Source: JAFDYH01 sp049840875 (GTDB lineage Bacteria > Bacteroidota > Bacteroidia > Chitinophagales > Chitinophagaceae). From it: 64,000 nt of DNA. The position numbers and the translations under genes were made by a program. Location: contig JASGJE010000011.1 in assembly GCA_049840875.1 (NCBI GenBank), positions 868,001 to 932,000 on the forward strand. Direction: 5' to 3'. Below the pieces are notes generated by a model, which saw nothing but the letters and a program-made list of their open reading frames with translations, did no database searches and had not been told where the DNA came from. Of the stretch, positions 42,669 to 50,350 are shown piece after piece (within the stretch, counting starts at the first letter, position 1; every line of letters begins with the position of its first letter).

Positions 42669-43802
42669 ATGAAGTATTATATCATTGCAGGCGAAGCATC
42701 GGGTGATTTACATGGCAGCAATCTTATTAAAGAGCTGAAAAAGAAAGATACTGCTGCTGATATCCGTTGCTGGGGTGGAGATTTAATGCAATCGGCTGGC
42801 GCCAAACTTGTAAAACACTATCGCGATCTCGCCTTTATGGGATTTATTGAGGTTGTGAAAAATCTTCCAACAATTTTCCGCAATCTTAAGTTCTGCAAAG
42901 AAGATATTCTGCAATACAAACCGGATGCACTTATTTTAATAGACTATCCCGGGTTTAATCTCCGCATAGCTAAATGGGCGAAACAACAAGGACTGAAAGT
43001 CATCTATTATATCAGTCCGCAGGTATGGGCATGGAAAGAAAACCGTGTGAAGATGATGAAGGAATGTATTGATAAAATGCTCGTAATACTTCCTTTCGAA
43101 AAAGAATATTTTAAAACAAAATGGAATTGGGATGTAGAGTATGTGGGGCATCCATTGGTGGAAGTCATCGAAAATCAAAAGGAAAAAGTAAAAAGTAAAA
43201 ACATAGCTGAATACCCTGACAACCAACAACGGACACCTCACAACACAATAGCATTACTGCCGGGTAGCAGGAAACAGGAGATTTCGGTGAAACTTCCTAT
43301 TATGCTGGAAGTAGTAAAATCTTTTCCGGATTATGAATTTGTGATTGCACAGGCTCCTTCTTTAGATGAATCATTTTATAAAACATTTACCGATCCTTAT
43401 CCCAATGTAAGCTCGGTAAAAAATAAGACCTACGATTTGCTCACGCAATCAAAAGCCGCATTGGTTACCTCAGGAACCGCTACGTTGGAAACTGCTCTAT
43501 TTGCCGTACCGGAAGTTGTGTGTTACAAAGGTTCTGCAATCTCTTACCAGATTGCCAAGCGAGTAATAAAAGTAAAATACATCTCACTGGTCAATCTCAT
43601 TATGGATAGGTTGGTAGTTCATGAGTTAATACAAAATGAACTTACGCCTGCGAATCTCACTAAGGAATTAAATGAATTGCTGAATGATCAAAGCAGGCAG
43701 GCGCAATTGAAAAGTGATTACGCAGAACTGAAACAAAAACTGAGTGAAGGCGGCAATGCATCAGAAAAAGCTGCAAAATCGATCGTTGAGTTTTTGCAAT
43801 AA
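42669..43802 (+). CDS. lpxB: Lipid-A-disaccharide synthase
   Basis: LpxB joins two acylated glucosamine units to make the lipid A disaccharide. The 377-residue product shows IIAGEASGDLHGSNLI at the N-terminus, LIDYPGFNLRIAKWAKQ near residue 97, and YISPQVWAWKENRV near residue 118. VEYVGHPLVEVI and ALLPGSRKQEI near residue 200 and SGTATLETALF near residue 275 complete the set, a GT-B family pattern. Translation starts at ATG 42669. GGAGG at 42661-42665, only three bases upstream, is an unusually strong SD-like match with tight spacing for this phylum. A 7-nt array lies inside the coding region near residue 170. Confidence 0.95.
   Translation: MKYYIIAGEASGDLHGSNLIKELKKKDTAADIRCWGGDLMQSAGAKLVKHYRDLAFMGFIEVVKNLPTIFRNLKFCKEDILQYKPDALILIDYPGFNLRIAKWAKQQGLKVIYYISPQVWAWKENRVKMMKECIDKMLVILPFEKEYFKTKWNWDVEYVGHPLVEVIENQKEKVKSKNIAEYPDNQQRTPHNTIALLPGSRKQEISVKLPIMLEVVKSFPDYEFVIAQAPSLDESFYKTFTDPYPNVSSVKNKTYDLLTQSKAALVTSGTATLETALFAVPEVVCYKGSAISYQIAKRVIKVKYISLVNLIMDRLVVHELIQNELTPANLTKELNELLNDQSRQAQLKSDYAELKQKLSEGGNASEKAAKSIVEFLQ
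43174..43201 (+). repeat. 7-nt period array inside lpxB
   Basis: Four heptamers in register (ATCAAAA, GGAAAAA, GTAAAAA twice) lie in frame within lpxB and encode a Lys-rich linker (NQKEKVKSKN) between its two Rossmann-like halves. GTAAAAA is the same unit found, in either orientation, at several intergenic arrays. Confidence 0.6.
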
Positions 43803-43828
43803 TTTCAGGTATGCCATACATTAATCAA

Positions 43829-43993
43829 CTATTTCCTTAATAATTTATATGCAAGAATCAGAAGGCAAAGAATAAATACTAGCAGGCTGATGCGGTTGAT
43901 GCCATGCATGTAACCGATCCATTGTGATTTTGGCCGGTTGGGATCTTTCTTCTTAATAAAAAGATACTCTGCTATTTGTTGCCATACTCCCAT
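43829..43993 (-). CDS. Small single-helix membrane protein
   Basis: The 54-residue product begins MGVWQQIAEYLFIKKKDPNR and ends with one hydrophobic helix (ISLLVFILCLLILAYKLL). The NRPKSQWIGYMHGINRISLL style resembles a short Bacteroidota family that I recall as DUF6728, though I am not certain. ATG 43993 is preferred to an upstream in-frame candidate. It is convergent with lpxB. Confidence 0.55.
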   Translation of the reverse strand: MGVWQQIAEYLFIKKKDPNRPKSQWIGYMHGINRISLLVFILCLLILAYKLLRK

Positions 43994-44100
43994 AAAAAAT
44001 CCATTTATGCGCCGCACAGGCAACTCAAAGTTAAAAGTTATATTACAAACCTCTTATTTGTTGGAAGTAATAATTTATGCAAAAACAAATCTCTCATTTC

Positions 44101-45513
44101 ATGAAGAAACTATTTTTTATTGTCGCCCTTTTTACAACGAAAATTTTATCGGCACAGGAAGATTATCCATTCGTTGCCGAAACTGACCCGCAGGCATTGC
44201 AGAAACTGGAAGAATGGAAGGATTGGAAATTTGGTTTACTCATGCACTGGGGGCCCTATTCAGAATGGGGAATTGTAGAATCATGGAGCCTGTGTCCGGA
44301 AGATGAAGGTTGGACACAACGTACAAAAGGCAATTATAAGAGTTACTACGAATACCAGAAAGATTATGAAGCATTGGGCAAACAATTCAATCCGGAAAAA
44401 TTTAATCCGGAAAAATGGGCCAAGGCAGCCAAAGATGCAGGAATGAAGTATATGGTGTTTACAACAAAGCATCACGATGGGTTTAACATGTTTGACACGA
44501 AACAATCAGATTATAAAATCACGGCGGATTGGGTACCCTTTCATTCTAACGCGAAAGCTGATGTGACGAAAGAAATTTTTTCGGCATTCCGTAATGAAGG
44601 TTTTGGTATAGGCGCTTACTTCAGTAAACCAGATTGGCACAATGAAAATTTCTGGTGGCCGTATTTTCCACCAAAGGATCGAAACGTGAATTATGATTTG
44701 AAAAAATATCCCGAACGCTGGAAAAAATTCCAGGATTTTACATACAACCAGATCAATGAACTGATGTCAAACTATGGTAAAGTTGATTTGCTTTGGTTGG
44801 ATGGTGGCTGGGTAAGACCTTCTGAAACGATTGATCCAAAAGTGGAATGGGAAAAAGATGTACCGCATGGCCAAGACGTGAATATGCCGCGTATCGCAAA
44901 GATGTGTCGTCAACTGCAGCCCGGCATTATCATCGTTGATCGCTGGGTGCCTGGGCCATATGAAAATTATCATACTCCGGAGCAAGAGATCCCTAAAAAG
45001 CCTTTGCCATATCCATGGGAAACTTGTATGACAATGGCGGGTAGCTGGAGCTATGTTCCTAATGATCATTATAAATCCACCAACACAATCATTCACAATT
45101 TGATCGACGTAGTAGCAAAAGGTGGTAACTATTTATTAAATATCGGGCCTGGGCCTGATGGTGAATGGCATGATACCGCTTACATCCGTATGAAAGAGAT
45201 TGGTGAATGGATGAAGATCAACGGCGATGCTATTTATAAAACAAGGGCGATAGCGCCTTATAAAAACGGCAACGTTTGCTTTACCCAAAGTAAAGATGGA
45301 AAAAACGTGTACGCCTTGCTTTTATTAAATGAAAAAGAAGGAGTGCCGGCTGAAATGTCTTTCGAAGGAATTGCGGTGACTTCAAAATCGAAAATGCAAT
45401 TAGTTGGCAGCAATCAAAAATTAAAGTGGAAAAAAGAAGGTGAAACGATTAAAGTAACGTTACCTAAAAACTATAAGGCTATGCATGCTGTTGCGGTGAA
45501 GATCATACTTTAA
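44101..45513 (+). CDS. Secreted alpha-L-fucosidase, GH29
   Basis: GH29 enzymes hydrolyse alpha-L-fucosides with retention. The 470-residue product has a signal peptide (MKKLFFIVALFTTKILSA). Family marks are DWKFGLLMHWGPYSEWGIVE near residue 36 and FTTKHHDGFNMFDTKQSDY near residue 120. The nucleophile region is LLWLDGGWVRPSE with Asp at about D234. NLIDVVAKGGNYLLNIGPGPDG near residue 335 is also typical. ATG 44101 is chosen over an upstream ATG eight codons earlier because the signal peptide begins there. A second GH29 gene lies at 60299. It stands alone between the small membrane protein and a terminator. Confidence 0.93.
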   Translation: MKKLFFIVALFTTKILSAQEDYPFVAETDPQALQKLEEWKDWKFGLLMHWGPYSEWGIVESWSLCPEDEGWTQRTKGNYKSYYEYQKDYEALGKQFNPEKFNPEKWAKAAKDAGMKYMVFTTKHHDGFNMFDTKQSDYKITADWVPFHSNAKADVTKEIFSAFRNEGFGIGAYFSKPDWHNENFWWPYFPPKDRNVNYDLKKYPERWKKFQDFTYNQINELMSNYGKVDLLWLDGGWVRPSETIDPKVEWEKDVPHGQDVNMPRIAKMCRQLQPGIIIVDRWVPGPYENYHTPEQEIPKKPLPYPWETCMTMAGSWSYVPNDHYKSTNTIIHNLIDVVAKGGNYLLNIGPGPDGEWHDTAYIRMKEIGEWMKINGDAIYKTRAIAPYKNGNVCFTQSKDGKNVYALLLLNEKEGVPAEMSFEGIAVTSKSKMQLVGSNQKLKWKKEGETIKVTLPKNYKAMHAVAVKIIL

Positions 45514-45521
45514 AACTCGCG

Positions 45522-45554
45522 AAGGATGTCAACTTTCGATAAGTTGACATCCTT
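45522..45554. terminator. Bidirectional terminator, 13-bp perfect stem
   Basis: A thirteen-base stem (45522-45534 with 45542-45554, arms starting AAGGATGTC) has a seven-base loop TTCGATA. It sits between the fucosidase and the convergent DUF1801 gene, whose stop codon begins at 45555. T tracts are short on both sides. Confidence 0.8.
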
Positions 45555-46019
45555 CTATTTCCTATCTCCCTTCAAATACATCTCATACATTGCAATCCAA
45601 TCCTGCGGGGTCATCTTAGCTGCCAGTTGTCCAATTAACTTATATGGAATATCTTCTGCGTTTCTATAGCGCATACAACTTTTGCCCATATCTAATTTCT
45701 TCGATGATGCTTTCGTATGTTCAGTTGTAAACCAGTTCAGCAATACCGGGTTTGCATAAATGCCCATATGATAAATTGCTATAAAATTTTTCTGCGAAGC
45801 AATATTCATAAATGGCAAGGGAAGTTTAGCATCGCAATGATAACCGGCCGGGTAGAGGCTGTGCGGAATAACATAGCCGATCATTCCATAACTCATTACT
45901 TCTGCAAATCCTGCAGGCAGATTTTTCCTGATAATCTTTCTTAATTCAGTAATTGCTTTTTGCCTGCCCTCAGGCAATTCGTTTATGTATTGATCCGGTG
46001 TTGTCGCTTTCGATTGCAT
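45555..46019 (-). CDS. DUF1801 (YdhG-like) protein
   Basis: The 154-residue protein has the DUF1801 look: an N-terminal ATTPDQYINELPEGRQKAITEL, then FAEVMSYGMIGYVIPHS near residue 38, and NFIAIYHMGIYANP near residue 78. Near the end is MGKSCMRYRNAEDIPYKLIG. The family is of unknown function and often occurs near VOC and SRPBCC genes, as here. It is the last gene in a minus-strand run from 47882. Confidence 0.85.
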   Translation of the reverse strand: MQSKATTPDQYINELPEGRQKAITELRKIIRKNLPAGFAEVMSYGMIGYVIPHSLYPAGYHCDAKLPLPFMNIASQKNFIAIYHMGIYANPVLLNWFTTEHTKASSKKLDMGKSCMRYRNAEDIPYKLIGQLAAKMTPQDWIAMYEMYLKGDRK

Positions 46020-46024
46020 GTAGC

Positions 46025-46381
46025 CTATTTCTTTGAAATCTTTTTCTTTTTGGATGGTTTTGCAATTTTATTGTATTCCAAAGCAAGCTGCATCCAATAG
46101 TCCAGTTTTTTGGTTGTATTTAAGGCATCAATGTCAACAAATACGTAGCCTTTCATTACTTTACCGGTAAAGTCCATTGGCTTTACACCTTCTTTATCAA
46201 TTACCTCTTCGTATCTGATGGGGTCCAGTCTCACCATCAATCTCTCTTTCTCTACTCCAACACACATCTTATCATTTACCATAAAACATAAGCCACCGAA
46301 CATTGCTTTTTCTTCCACTTTCTTATGTGCGACAGCAATGATCTCTCTTACACGATTCGCAAGTTTTTCATTATAAGCCAT
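46025..46381 (-). CDS. TfoX N-terminal-domain protein
   Basis: The 118-residue protein matches the TfoX/Sxy N-terminal domain: EKAMFGGLCFMVNDKMCVGV near residue 24, with MVRLDPIRYEEVI and GYVFVDIDALNT later. It ends in a Lys-rich tail. In competent bacteria TfoX-type proteins regulate competence, but stand-alone N-terminal-domain proteins in Bacteroidota have no established role. Six bases separate it from DUF1801. Confidence 0.85.
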   Translation of the reverse strand: MAYNEKLANRVREIIAVAHKKVEEKAMFGGLCFMVNDKMCVGVEKERLMVRLDPIRYEEVIDKEGVKPMDFTGKVMKGYVFVDIDALNTTKKLDYWMQLALEYNKIAKPSKKKKISKK

Positions 46382-46411
46382 GCTCGTTCTCTATTTTAAC
46401 AGATTACCGAT

Positions 46412-46474
46412 AAGTAAAAAGTAAAAACCGCTACTTACAAACCGTTCCCCGATTCACGATTTTGAATTTTGACT
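46412..46474. repeat. 7-nt period array between TfoX-like and SRPBCC genes
   Basis: Nine heptamers in register span 63 bases of a 96-base spacer. Units include AAGTAAA twice, AACCGCT, ACTTACA, AACCGTT, CCCCGAT, TCACGAT, TTTGAAT, TTTGACT. This is the longest single array seen, and it ends three bases from the next stop codon (46478). Confidence 0.65.
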
Positions 46475-46477
46475 TTC

Positions 46478-46984
46478 TTACGCGTTTACCAATCCTTTCA
46501 ACAACTCATTTTTATTGCGCAGATCAATACCACCTTCATACAATGATTTCATATTGGCAAAATAAAATGTCCAGCCTGTTTTGCAGCCAACATACCAGTT
46601 CATCTTTCCCTGCTCATCATCAGGAACGTTTTCCTGTATCAGTTCAACAAAGGTCTCTCCCACATCACGATAAATTTTCACTATACAATTGCCAGCTTTC
46701 CCGAAACTGAATTTCAATTCATCTTTTCCATTTGCAGCCAGTATTTTTCCATACTCAACTGTATCATCCGGCCAGCCATGCCAAAGCCATTTGTATCCAT
46801 CTCCTTCTTGTACCGGTTCGTTATCCCCTCTTAAATTATCATTGGGTGTTCTATACTCTGATAAGCGAAGAAACCAACGCTCCATACCGCTGCGGGTAGC
46901 CCAGGCGTTGTATAATTCCTGAACAGTTGACCTGATATTGATGCGTACTACAAAACGCGACCAATCCTGAGAGGAAGCTGACAT
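46478..46984 (-). CDS. SRPBCC (AHSA1-like) protein
   Basis: The 168-residue protein resembles Activator-of-Hsp90-type SRPBCC proteins: INIRSTVQELYNAWATRSGM near the N-terminus, WFLRLSEYRT, KWLWHGWPDDTVEYGKILAA, and NWYVGCKTGWTFYFANMKSL with a late LYEGGIDLRNKN. These proteins form a hydrophobic-cavity fold of varied use. It is 11 bases from the VOC gene in a same-strand run. Confidence 0.83.
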   Translation of the reverse strand: MSASSQDWSRFVVRINIRSTVQELYNAWATRSGMERWFLRLSEYRTPNDNLRGDNEPVQEGDGYKWLWHGWPDDTVEYGKILAANGKDELKFSFGKAGNCIVKIYRDVGETFVELIQENVPDDEQGKMNWYVGCKTGWTFYFANMKSLYEGGIDLRNKNELLKGLVNA

Positions 46985-46995
46985 GTTTATAAATT

Positions 46996-47388
46996 TTATT
47001 GAGGAATACTATGCAAGCCGATCCTGTTACCTTCTGTATCGATGAAGACGGCCATGAATCCATAATCCGGTGATATTTCCGTCTTAGGTACTATAATTTT
47101 CCCACCTGCTGGCTCAACCCTATCTAAAATCATTTGCACATCAGGATTGCCATTCAGGTATATCAATGGTCCATCGGTTGCTGATGCCTTATGAAAACCA
47201 CCGCTATCAACAATCGCTCCGCCAACACCGGTCATCATATCCTGCAATGGAAACATTCTCATTTTTATTTGTTCCATATCGAGCGGAATGAGTTGTGTAT
47301 CGAAAATAGTTTCATAAAATCTTGTCGCCCGATTGAGATCTGATGATGGAATTTCAAACCAACTTATTGCGTTTGTAAATGCTGTCAT
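46996..47388 (-). CDS. VOC-family (glyoxalase-like) protein
   Basis: The 130-residue protein shows VOC features: ISWFEIPSSDLNRATRFYET at the start, MMTGVGGAIVDSGGF near residue 52, and GGKIIVPKTEISPDYGFMAV with FIDTEGNRIGLHS near the end. Members include glyoxalases, dioxygenases and resistance proteins, so no substrate is claimed. It lies in a run of small minus-strand genes. Confidence 0.85.
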   Translation of the reverse strand: MTAFTNAISWFEIPSSDLNRATRFYETIFDTQLIPLDMEQIKMRMFPLQDMMTGVGGAIVDSGGFHKASATDGPLIYLNGNPDVQMILDRVEPAGGKIIVPKTEISPDYGFMAVFIDTEGNRIGLHSIPQ

Positions 47389-47483
47389 TTTATTAAGTTT
47401 AAGAAAGTAGAACTCTACAATTTTTCAATTGCAAAATAAAAGGTAAGATTATCCGCTGATCCGGAAAAAAATCCAGGCGACAT

Positions 47484-47882
47484 TTACCGCCAAATACCAA
47501 TAATGGCGCCCATTAATCCAAGTGCGACCAGCATATAACCTCCATTGATAAAAATATACCTGGGGGATTTAAGTTCAAACAGGCCGACAATAGCGATGCC
47601 ACAAAATATCCATAACCCAGTAAGTAAACCATAGATAATCCCTTGAGATAAGTTCATTCCGGGAGTGTTGATGAACATGCCAAGATTTGCAGCCATCACC
47701 AATGAAAGAATAAATGACCAGCCGAAAATCTTTGCTTTGTTCCCTTTTTTTACATCATCAATGGTCAGATTATTTTCAGTCATCCACGCTTTACCAAACA
47801 GCGCCGGTGAATACCATACGCCGCCGAGTACGAATGCGGAAATGCCTGCTACTAATACAGCAAGCCAGTTAACAGTAGCCAT
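47484..47882 (-). CDS. DUF1761 membrane protein
   Basis: The 132-residue product has about four hydrophobic helices. The DUF1761 pattern is seen in NWLAVLVAGISAFVLGGVWY with SPALFGKAWM near residue 25 and FGWSFILSLVMAANLGMFI near residue 52. The family is of unknown function. It is the first gene of the minus-strand run that ends with DUF1801 and is divergent from the sensor kinase at 47978. Confidence 0.84.
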   Translation of the reverse strand: MATVNWLAVLVAGISAFVLGGVWYSPALFGKAWMTENNLTIDDVKKGNKAKIFGWSFILSLVMAANLGMFINTPGMNLSQGIIYGLLTGLWIFCGIAIVGLFELKSPRYIFINGGYMLVALGLMGAIIGIWR

Positions 47883-47977
47883 GTTTAAATTTTTATTTGT
47901 TTTTAAATGGTGATTGAATTTCGAATCTATTTTCTAATTTTTACCCTGTAAATACAATCAGAACGAAGACGGAGAAA

Positions 47978-49048
47978 ATGGCGACGAGCGACAACATACA
48001 ACCGACAAAACAAAATGCAGTTCAGTTTAAACTGAATGATATTGGCTTTCGCCTGATACTGATTCCTTTTTTCGGCATCGCGATTCCACTGATAACAGGC
48101 ATGATCAATATTCAGAATTTTTCGCACTGGAAAATTAAACTCAGTTTTCTTTACACTATACTAATCGCATTTTTAGTGTGGCAGGGCAACCGGTATCTTC
48201 TGTTTTCATTACGCAGTTATTTTAACTGGCATAAAAAACCATTGCATAAAATCGCCATTCTGCTATTATCTATTTCTTTTTATACTATCCCACTAAGTGT
48301 GTTGATGCTCACAGGATGGTATAAACTTTTCACCAATGGAGAAGCTAATAGTGAAGTAGTATTTACTTCCACATTGATCATTATGATTTGTGTGATCTTC
48401 ATTACGCATGTGTATGAAACTGCCTTTTTGGTGAAAGAATCAGAAAGCGAAATGGTACGTAATGAACAACTCGAAAGAGCAAAAGCCGAGGCTGAACTGG
48501 AGGCGTTGAAGAACCAGATTGATCCGCATTTCATTTTTAATTCACTGAATACATTATCTCATTTAATAGAAGAAAAACCGGGCAAAGCAAAACTCTTCAA
48601 CGACAGTCTTGCAGATGTTTATCGGTATATTTTGCATAACAAAGGAAGAGAACTTGTTTTATTACAGGAAGAAATGGCTTTTTTAAATGACTATTTCTCT
48701 TTGATAAAAATAAGGTTTGAAAATGCCGTACAGCTAATCAATCACTGCGATGAAAGCATATTTCAGCAATTTTTAATTCCACCGATTTCTCTGCAGGTAC
48801 TTATTGAAAATGCAATCAAGCATAATGAATTTACAGACAATGAACCGCTGATAATAACTATTAACAGTATGAATGATTACCTGGTTGTACAAAATGATAA
48901 ACGGGTAAAAGAGCTTCGCAAAGAATCATCGAAAATAGGGTTACAAAATCTGAAAGAACGATACAGGCTTGTTGCGAATAAAGAAATTTCGATAGTGGAT
49001 GAAGAAAAAAAATTTACAGTAACAATACCAATACTACCAATCATCTGA
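47978..49048 (+). CDS. LytS-type sensor histidine kinase
   Basis: The 356-residue membrane protein has four hydrophobic helices in residues ~23-145. A coiled coil follows (ERAKAEAELEALKNQ), then the His_kinase domain with NQIDPHFIFNSLNTLSHLIE, the phosphoacceptor at about H184. A HATPase-like region has IENAIKHNE and IGLQNLKERY. The sensor part has no periplasmic domain of note. It is one base upstream of its response regulator, a normal two-component pair. Confidence 0.92.
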   Translation: MATSDNIQPTKQNAVQFKLNDIGFRLILIPFFGIAIPLITGMINIQNFSHWKIKLSFLYTILIAFLVWQGNRYLLFSLRSYFNWHKKPLHKIAILLLSISFYTIPLSVLMLTGWYKLFTNGEANSEVVFTSTLIIMICVIFITHVYETAFLVKESESEMVRNEQLERAKAEAELEALKNQIDPHFIFNSLNTLSHLIEEKPGKAKLFNDSLADVYRYILHNKGRELVLLQEEMAFLNDYFSLIKIRFENAVQLINHCDESIFQQFLIPPISLQVLIENAIKHNEFTDNEPLIITINSMNDYLVVQNDKRVKELRKESSKIGLQNLKERYRLVANKEISIVDEEKKFTVTIPILPII

Positions 49049-49049
49049 T

Positions 49050-49799
49050 ATGCGAACATTAATTATAGAAGACGAAAAGCCAGCTTCTGAAAAGTTAAAG
49101 AAGTCACTGCAAAAAACAGGAGCCGATATTTCGATTGAAGCAATACTTGGTTCAGTAAAAGAAGTTGTGAACTGGTTAAAACTTCATCCTTCCCCTGAAT
49201 TGGTATTTATGGACATTGAATTGGCCGATGGCCTTTCATTTAAAATATTCGACGAAGCGAAGATTAACTGTCCTATCATTTTTACCACCGCATACGATGA
49301 ATACTGGCAGGAAGCTTTTGAATATAATAGCATCGATTACCTGTTGAAACCGATCAAACAGGAGAAGCTCAATGCAGCATTGAAAAAGTATGAACAACTG
49401 AAACAGCATTTTACAGGAAATTTTCAACAACTGTTGCAATGGCAACAACAATCAACGCAAAATTATAAGAAACGATTTCTTGTAAAAAAAGGAACTGATT
49501 ATATAACAATTAAAACAGAAGACATCGCTTATTTCTATGCCACATACAAATTAGTTTGCCTGGTGGAAAAGACTGGTCAGAAATTTATACTCGATAAATC
49601 ATTGTCTGATTTGGAGAAAGAACTGGAACCAGCTTTATTCTACCGGGTAAACAGAAAGTATCTTGTCAATATCAACTCAATAAAAAAAATAAAATCTTAT
49701 CCTAAAAGTAAATTACAGATAGAACTGGAGCCTTCAGTGAACGAAGATGTAATTGTAAGCCAGGAGAATACAGCAGCGTTTAAAGAATGGGCGGGGTAA
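49050..49799 (+). CDS. LytTR response regulator
   Basis: The 249-residue protein has a receiver domain, residues ~1-120, with the acidic pocket IIEDEKPA and phospho-Asp near D55 in LVFMDIELADG. The switch Thr/Ser and Lys fit IIFTTAYDEYW and DYLLKPIK. A LytTR DNA-binding domain follows, residues ~145-245 (RFLVKKGTDYITIKTEDIAY, FYRVNRKYLVNINSIKKI). The gene follows the sensor kinase by one base, so the pair is cotranscribed. Its target sites were not identified. Confidence 0.93.
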   Translation: MRTLIIEDEKPASEKLKKSLQKTGADISIEAILGSVKEVVNWLKLHPSPELVFMDIELADGLSFKIFDEAKINCPIIFTTAYDEYWQEAFEYNSIDYLLKPIKQEKLNAALKKYEQLKQHFTGNFQQLLQWQQQSTQNYKKRFLVKKGTDYITIKTEDIAYFYATYKLVCLVEKTGQKFILDKSLSDLEKELEPALFYRVNRKYLVNINSIKKIKSYPKSKLQIELEPSVNEDVIVSQENTAAFKEWAG

Positions 49800-49811
49800 A
49801 AATCAGAACCA

Positions 49812-49845
49812 GGATTTATAAGATTTGTGGGATTATTGGGATAAA
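49812..49845 (+). repeat. 9-nt period array before the tRNA locus
   Basis: GAT occurs at 49813, 49822, 49831 and 49840, exactly nine apart, within units such as AGGATTTAT and AAGATTTGT. It resembles the arrays at 911 and 2625. Confidence 0.6.
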
Positions 49846-49876
49846 TTCTTCCTCATTTGATTTTGTTTAAAACTAC

Positions 49877-49884
49877 TATTTTTG
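49877..49884 (+). promoter_or_regulatory. Candidate promoter of the tRNA locus
   Basis: TATTTTTG fits the TAnnTTTG -7 element; TTTG at 49856-49859 lies 17 bases upstream as a possible -33. Transcription would start just before the broken tRNA at 49897, and could continue into tRNA-Ala. Confidence 0.45.
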
Positions 49885-49896
49885 CGTCCCACTTCC

Positions 49897-49958
49897 GGGG
49901 GTTTAGCTCAGCTGGCTAGAGCGTCCCGATAAATATCGGGAAGGTCATCGGTTCGAAT
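49897..49958 (+). pseudogene. Truncated tRNA-like gene lacking its 3' end
   Basis: The 5' part of a tRNA is present. The acceptor strand is GGGGGTT (49897-49903), then a D arm (GCTC...GAGC), a hairpin in place of the anticodon arm, the variable AGGTC and the 5' T arm ATCGG-TTCGAAT. The expected complement CCGAT and 3' acceptor are absent; the sequence turns into AT-rich DNA. The anticodon arm is TCCCGAT-AAAT-ATCGGGA, a seven-base stem with a four-base loop, which cannot hold a standard anticodon. The 5' acceptor strand is complementary to the 3' fragment at 50394-50400. It is not functional as it stands. Confidence 0.75.
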
Positions 49959-49986
49959 AATAAAATGATGTTTTTGAATTTTAATT

Positions 49987-50060
49987 GGGGGATTAGCTCA
50001 GTTGGCTAGAGCGCTACCATGGCATGGTAGAGGTCATCGGTTCGAGCCCGATATTCTCCA
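49987..50060 (+). tRNA. tRNA-Ala(GGC)
   Basis: A complete 74-base cloverleaf. The acceptor is GGGGGAT with ATTCTCC (containing the G3-U70 wobble that marks alanine). The D arm is GCTC/GAGC and the anticodon stem CTACC/GGTAG with loop ATGGCAT, giving anticodon GGC. The T arm is ATCGG-TTCGAGC-CCGAT and the discriminator base A. CCA is not fully encoded. A terminator follows two bases later. The gene lies between two broken tRNA pieces but looks intact itself. Confidence 0.92.
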
Positions 50061-50061
50061 C

Positions 50062-50091
50062 AAAAGCCGCATCATAATTGAAGCGGCTTTT
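50062..50091 (+). terminator. Terminator after tRNA-Ala
   Basis: A nine-base stem (AAAAGCCGC at 50062-50070 with GCGGCTTTT at 50083-50091) with a 12-base loop and a T-rich tail. Almost the same hairpin recurs at 50403, differing by one base in the loop, which shows that the tRNA-plus-terminator unit has been duplicated. Confidence 0.88.
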
Positions 50092-50101
50092 CGATTTTCT
50101 G

Positions 50102-50350
50102 ATGCTTTTCACGGTTTACATACTATACTCAAAAGAAATCGATCAATATTATGTCGGTCATACTGAAAATGTTTCCGATAGGTTATTCCGTCACAACAAT
50201 TCTGGGAGTAAAGCAACGAAGAAAGCGAGTGATTGGCTACTCGTTTACAAAGAAGAATTTTCAACAAAAGCGGAAGCATACCGGCGCGAAATGGAAATAA
50301 AAAAAAAGAGTAGAAAATACATTGAATCACTAATTGCCAGTAGCCTATAG
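50102..50350 (+). CDS. GIY-YIG nuclease-like protein inside tRNA locus
   Basis: The 82-residue protein has the small stand-alone GIY-YIG form. It starts MLFTVYILYSKEIDQYYVGH, with the VYI...YVG motif pair. Then come SDRLFRHNNSGSKATKKASDW with a conserved Arg, and LLVYKEEFSTKAEAYRREME with the conserved Glu and helix. ATG 50102 starts ten bases after the terminator stem; an in-frame TTG upstream would lie inside the terminator. The stop codon TAG overlaps the first bases of a tRNA 3' fragment. Similar small GIY-YIG genes are common in Bacteroidota, but the embedding in broken tRNA genes is odd. Cleavage target is unknown. Confidence 0.85.
   Translation: MLFTVYILYSKEIDQYYVGHTENVSDRLFRHNNSGSKATKKASDWLLVYKEEFSTKAEAYRREMEIKKKSRKYIESLIASSL

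Noticed and set aside
45522..45554. Attenuator or riboswitch
   Set aside because: The hairpin lies between two convergent stop codons, which fits a bidirectional terminator.
49897..49958. Functional tRNA with non-standard anticodon
   Set aside because: The 3' half of the T arm and the whole 3' acceptor strand are missing, so no cloverleaf can form.
49959..50349. Group I or II intron in a tRNA gene carrying a GIY-YIG homing enzyme
   Set aside because: The insert contains a complete tRNA-Ala and a terminator, and I saw no intron core or splice-site structure; the duplicated tRNA core fits an insertion or duplication better.
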